Source of the DNA: Chitinophaga pinensis
GTDB lineage: Bacteria > Bacteroidota > Bacteroidia > Chitinophagales > Chitinophagaceae
Reading direction: 5' to 3'
DNA length: 64,000 nucleotides
Assembly: GCA_902167325.1 (NCBI GenBank)
Contig: LR632930.1
Span: forward strand, 5,518,001 to 5,582,000
A program made the translations under genes and the position numbers. The notes beneath the pieces were generated by a model. It was not told the origin of the DNA and ran no database searches. It saw only the letters and a list, made by a program, of their open reading frames with translations. Each line of letters begins with the position of its first letter. The stretch's first letter is position 1. Shown here piece by piece: positions 60,811 to 64,000 of the stretch.

Positions 60811-61854
60811 ATGCACACCATCCTCCTGATCGAAAAGAAAGACCGCAAACGCGGCAGTCTGGCTCCCTTACTGGAGTCCGCGGGGTATACCGTAGTGCAG
60901 GCGGCCGGCGGGCAGGAAGGCATTTCCCGCATGCGGGTACAACCGCCTGATCTGGTACTGTGTGATATGAATATGCCGGGGGTCGACGGGCTGGGCGTGC
61001 TCCATGTGATGCAGCAGGAAGGCCCCCTGCAGCTGGTACCCTTCGTCCTCCTGCTCGATGACTGGGACCCGCACCGTTTCAGGGAAGCCATGCAACTGGG
61101 GTCCGATGATGTGATGATACGCCCCTTCTCCGGTGCAGAAATACTGCAAACCATCGCGGTACGGCTGGAGAAACGACATCTGCTCCTCCAGAACGCTGCC
61201 GCTATCGATCCTGCCAGCGAAAGTGATTTCCGTAATATCATCCGCGCTTTTATAACTGACCGTAATACCGTGCGCCTCGCGCCCCATGAAGTGATCTACC
61301 GGGAAGGCGAAACACCACGGTACATGTTCTACATCCTCTCCGGCAAAGTAAAGACCATCAAAACGCATGAAGACGGGAAAGATCTGCTGATCAGTTTGTA
61401 TAAACAGGGGGATTTCTTTGGATACATTGCCCTGTTGGAAGAAGACCGTTATAAAGCCACCGCTCTTGCGATGGATGAAACAGAGCTGGCATTGATACCA
61501 AGGAAAGATGCGGAAGATATGCTGGAGCGGGTGCCGCTCATCTTTCAGAAATTCGTGCGCATGCTGGCACGCAACCTTACGGAGAAGGAAAACCGGCTGG
61601 TAGGGATCGCTTACGATACGCTGCGCAAAAAAGTGGCCAGTGCGCTGGTGCATTTGCGGAACAAATATCACCAGGGCACGGGCCAGTATAAGGTTAACAT
61701 TGCGCGGGATGAGCTGGCTTCACTTGCCGGAACTGCTACGGAGTCACTGATCCGTACGCTTGGAGAGTTCAAGCAGGAAAAACTGGTGGCCATCAAAGGC
61801 CCTGTTATCACCCTGCTGGAACCTGGCAGGCTGGAAGATATTGCCTTTCATTGA
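60811..61854 (+). CDS. Receiver-domain/Crp fusion regulator with degenerate receiver
   Basis: I start at the ATG at 60811, which gives 347 residues; longer in-frame extensions run through moeA. A receiver domain (1-120) keeps the acceptor Asp52 (LCDMNMPG), but the acidic pair is Glu-Lys (LIEKK), the Thr position is LLLDD, and the invariant Lys is Arg (IRPF). A cNMP-type beta-roll (about 150-265) with YREGETPRYMFYIL and a Crp-type winged HTH (about 285-340, TATESLIRTL) follow. The protein probably works without classical phosphorylation. Two TGA-N6-TCA dyads lie downstream, in front of the next operon. Confidence 0.88.
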   Translation: MHTILLIEKKDRKRGSLAPLLESAGYTVVQAAGGQEGISRMRVQPPDLVLCDMNMPGVDGLGVLHVMQQEGPLQLVPFVLLLDDWDPHRFREAMQLGSDDVMIRPFSGAEILQTIAVRLEKRHLLLQNAAAIDPASESDFRNIIRAFITDRNTVRLAPHEVIYREGETPRYMFYILSGKVKTIKTHEDGKDLLISLYKQGDFFGYIALLEEDRYKATALAMDETELALIPRKDAEDMLERVPLIFQKFVRMLARNLTEKENRLVGIAYDTLRKKVASALVHLRNKYHQGTGQYKVNIARDELASLAGTATESLIRTLGEFKQEKLVAIKGPVITLLEPGRLEDIAFH

Positions 61855-62106
61855 GCGCCTGCCGGTTTACATATTTAACAAAACAACACCACTGATTTCA
61901 TTGTAAAATAACCCCTGAAACAACCGTACTATCCTGTAAATTCATATATTCATCTGTTGTTCCTTTCGTCGGTTGTTCCTGCGGGGCCTGGTTTTTCCGG
62001 ATTTAGACCGCCCTCTTTCGAAAGCGGCTATCTGGCATGTATGAAGCGGTTGCTACATTTGCATGAATTGTATAATGCAAATGTAGAAATGGTGGAAAAT
62101 GTGGGG

Positions 62107-62143
62107 AATGACACGCGTCAGGCATCACCTGATACTGGTCAGG
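62107..62143. promoter_or_regulatory. Two TGA-N6-TCA dyads 21 bp apart, upstream of the flavoprotein operon
   Basis: AATGACACGCGTCAGG (62107-62122) and CCTGATACTGGTCAGG (62128-62143) both have the Crp/Fnr spacing TGA-N6-TCA, and their centres are 21 bp (two helix turns) apart. They lie in the 388-bp gap 61855-62242, which has no other clear feature or gene. No consensus -7 box is at the class II distance. Confidence 0.4.
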
Positions 62144-62242
62144 CGGAACGGTTTTTGAACGGCCATCAGAAACCATGATCCGAACATTGTAAGGGCGCAG
62201 TTTGTTATAGAGCTTTACAGCGCCTGAAAAACCCTTTTCAAC

Positions 62243-63607
62243 ATGAAAAAATACGATGCCATCATTATCGGGGCCGGTCAGGCAGGTACCCCGCTTGCGC
62301 GGAAGCTGGCAGGTGCCGGCTGGCACACCGCATTGATAGAGCAGCGCAGGATAGGCGGCACCTGTGTGAACGACGGGTGTACCCCCACCAAAACCATGAT
62401 CGGCGCAGCACGCATGTGTTACATGGCCGGCCGTGCCCGGGAATTCGGGATCACTTCAACCACTCATCTGCCGGATCTCTCCAAAGTAAAAGCGAGAAAA
62501 GACGAAGTAGTACAACAATCTTTCGACGGCCTCACCCGCGCAGTTTCCAAAACCGATCACCTCGATTATATGGAAGGCAAAGCCGTATTCTCCGGCATGA
62601 AAACGGTGGACGTAAACGGCGAAATGCTGCAGGCAGAACATATCTTCATCAATACAGGTGCCAGTGCCGCCATACCACCCATAAAAGGCCTCAGCACCGT
62701 TCCCTACCTCACCTCCACCACCATCCTCGATCTCACGGAAACACCTCGGCACCTTTTTATACTCGGTGCCGGATACATTGCCATGGAAATGGGGCAGATG
62801 TACCGGCGGTTCGGGTCGCAGGTAACCATGCTGGAAAAAAGTGACAGGATCCTCGGGAAAGAAGATGAAGACATTGCGGCCGAAGTACATAAAATACTGG
62901 AAGAAGACGGCATTACCCTCCTCACTGCCGCCGAACTGAAACAGGTAACAACCGAAAACGGGCAGCTCCTGCTGGAAGTGATGGAGAACGGAACAACGCG
63001 CACCATCACCTGCAGTCACATCCTCGTGGCAGCAGGGCGCCCTCCCAATACTGCAGACCTTCAGCTGGAGCAAACAGGACTTCATGCGGAAAAGAATGGC
63101 ACCATTGCGGTGAACGACCGGCTGGAAACCAGTGTGCCCGGTATTTATGCATTGGGTGATGTGAAAGGAGGCCCCGCATTCACGCATATCTCCTACAACG
63201 ATTACGTTATCGTATGGCAGAACATCCTCGAAAATAAGGGCCTTTCCATCCGCAACAGGCCTGTTCCCTATTGCATGTTCACCGATCCTGAACTGGGCCG
63301 CATCGGGCTTACAGAGCGGGAAGCGCGGGAGCAGGGGAAGAACATCCTCGTAGCTAAACTGCCCCTGTCGAAAGTGGCGCGCGGCATAGAATCCGGAGAA
63401 ACACGGGGATTGATGAAAGCCGTGGCAGATGCAGACACCGGGCTAATACTCGGTGCGGCTATTCTGAGCGTTGCCGGTGGTGAAATCATGTCGGTTTTAC
63501 AGATGGCCATGATGGGTAACCTTACTTACCAGGAGCTGCGCGATGGTACATTCGCTCACCCCACCTTTTCTGAGTCCCTCAATAACCTGTTTACGACCAT
63601 CTCATGA
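62243..63607 (+). CDS. Mercuric-reductase-like pyridine nucleotide-disulfide oxidoreductase
   Basis: The 454-residue flavoprotein has FAD-binding GAGQAG (10-15) and redox cysteines Cys41/Cys46 in GGTCVNDGCTPTKTMI. The NAD(P)-binding motif is GAGYIAMEMG and the second FAD motif is ALGDVKGGPAFTH. The C-terminal HPTFSESL carries the His-Glu type active site. It lacks the N-terminal HMA domain and C-terminal Cys pair of MerA and is not next to lipoyl-enzyme genes, so neither mercury reduction nor lipoamide dehydrogenase activity is supported. Its stop overlaps the next gene's start by ATGA. Confidence 0.85.
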   Translation: MKKYDAIIIGAGQAGTPLARKLAGAGWHTALIEQRRIGGTCVNDGCTPTKTMIGAARMCYMAGRAREFGITSTTHLPDLSKVKARKDEVVQQSFDGLTRAVSKTDHLDYMEGKAVFSGMKTVDVNGEMLQAEHIFINTGASAAIPPIKGLSTVPYLTSTTILDLTETPRHLFILGAGYIAMEMGQMYRRFGSQVTMLEKSDRILGKEDEDIAAEVHKILEEDGITLLTAAELKQVTTENGQLLLEVMENGTTRTITCSHILVAAGRPPNTADLQLEQTGLHAEKNGTIAVNDRLETSVPGIYALGDVKGGPAFTHISYNDYVIVWQNILENKGLSIRNRPVPYCMFTDPELGRIGLTEREAREQGKNILVAKLPLSKVARGIESGETRGLMKAVADADTGLILGAAILSVAGGEIMSVLQMAMMGNLTYQELRDGTFAHPTFSESLNNLFTTIS

Positions 63608-64000
63608 TTGAAGCCAGCCAACTGTATAAAGCTTTCGACGGGCGCCCTGCGGTGCAGGGCGTTTCATTCACGGTGCCGGAAGGCGGACGCTTCATGCTGC
63701 TGGGCACCAGCGGCAGTGGTAAAACCACCACCCTGCGCATGCTCAACCGCCTGCTGGACCCTGATAACGGCCAGGTACTTTTCCATGGTAAAGACACACG
63801 CTCCTTCCGGCCGGAAGACCTCCGCCGGCAAATGGGCTACGTGATGCAGCAATACGGACTCTTCCCCCATTACACCGTGGCGGAAAACATCGCTATCGTA
63901 CCTAAACTGTTGCGTTGGGATACATCCCGCATCCGCCAGCGTACCGAAGCGCTGCTGCAGAAGCTGGGCCTTTCCTGGGAAGCACATGCCCATCAATATC
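63604..64000 (+). CDS. OpuCA-like ABC transporter ATPase, partial (runs off window end)
   Basis: The 132 visible residues start MIEASQLYKAFDG and include Walker A GTSGSGKTT and the Q-loop region VMQQYGLFPHYTVAENI. The Q-loop form and the following VPKLLRWD are typical of quaternary-amine (glycine betaine/choline) ABC ATPases. The signature motif and Walker B lie beyond the window. It is translationally coupled to the preceding flavoprotein gene, an unusual pairing for an osmolyte importer. Confidence 0.85.
   Translation, partial: MIEASQLYKAFDGRPAVQGVSFTVPEGGRFMLLGTSGSGKTTTLRMLNRLLDPDNGQVLFHGKDTRSFRPEDLRRQMGYVMQQYGLFPHYTVAENIAIVPKLLRWDTSRIRQRTEALLQKLGLSWEAHAHQY

Noticed and set aside
61957..62178. 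Small ORF of 73 codons upstream of the MerA-like gene
   Set aside because: No ribosome-binding site or recognisable composition; it overlaps the Fnr-like dyads and is probably non-coding.

Overview
The window looks like a chromosome segment from a Bacteroidota bacterium of the Chitinophaga type. The reasons are a SusC/SusD pair, a hybrid two-component regulator with a periplasmic propeller, TonB-dependent receptors, several promoters of the TAnnTTTG type, and a moderate GC content. Coding density is high. I see no rRNA, tRNA, CRISPR array or complete insertion sequence.

Layout. (1) 1-7.1 kb, minus strand: a one-piece hybrid sensor/regulator followed by a secreted GH31 alpha-xylosidase, probably the edge of a xyloglucan-type locus. 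(2) 7.3-12.3 kb: a small lipoprotein, then a plus-strand ba3-type cytochrome oxidase operon (subunits IIa, II and I, a SCO copper chaperone, a membrane cytochrome c and a small membrane protein). (3) 12.5-19.2 kb, plus strand: an unusual signal-less barrel-like protein, pncB, then a sulfur cluster made of a Crp/Fnr regulator, a TauE/SafE exporter, two YeeE/YedE half-transporters and a persulfide dioxygenase-rhodanese fusion. Two dyads of the form GTGA-N6-TCAC lie at exactly the same distance from two promoter-like boxes here. (4) 19.3-30.6 kb: metabolic genes (M19 dipeptidase, glutaryl-CoA dehydrogenase-like enzyme, OsmC, amidohydrolase, GH130, TonB receptor, SMP-30 lactonase, and a divergent soluble-type sugar dehydrogenase fused to cytochrome c).

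(5) 30.6-44.3 kb: repeat-rich intergenic DNA and a nutrient-uptake operon. It runs on the minus strand: GntR/FCD regulator, SusC, SusD, class-III aminotransferase, galactonate-dehydratase-like enolase-superfamily enzyme, SDR, ceramidase-like hydrolase and Na+/solute symporter. Imported material would pass through SusCD and the symporter to the cytoplasmic enzymes; the substrate is not known. Two matching operator-like dyads tie the GntR protein to its own promoter and to susC. Four arrays with a strict 11-bp period, each with its own core word, lie between genes in this region.

(6) 44.3-64 kb: a BrkB-type membrane protein and a hydrolase, then a translationally coupled signalling operon of two paralogous TPR-histidine kinases and one sigma54-dependent response regulator. 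After it come a thioredoxin-reductase-like flavoprotein, a nucleoside-diphosphate-sugar-epimerase-like protein, an MFS exporter, mannonate dehydratase, MoeA, a receiver-Crp fusion with a degenerate receiver, a MerA-like flavoprotein and the start of an OpuCA-like ABC ATPase.

The observations I consider most worth follow-up are the 11-bp-period arrays, the matched operator geometry in the sulfur cluster with its cysteine-containing Crp/Fnr protein, the GntR operator pair, and the barrel protein that carries the kind of N-terminus seen on contractile-injection-system cargo.
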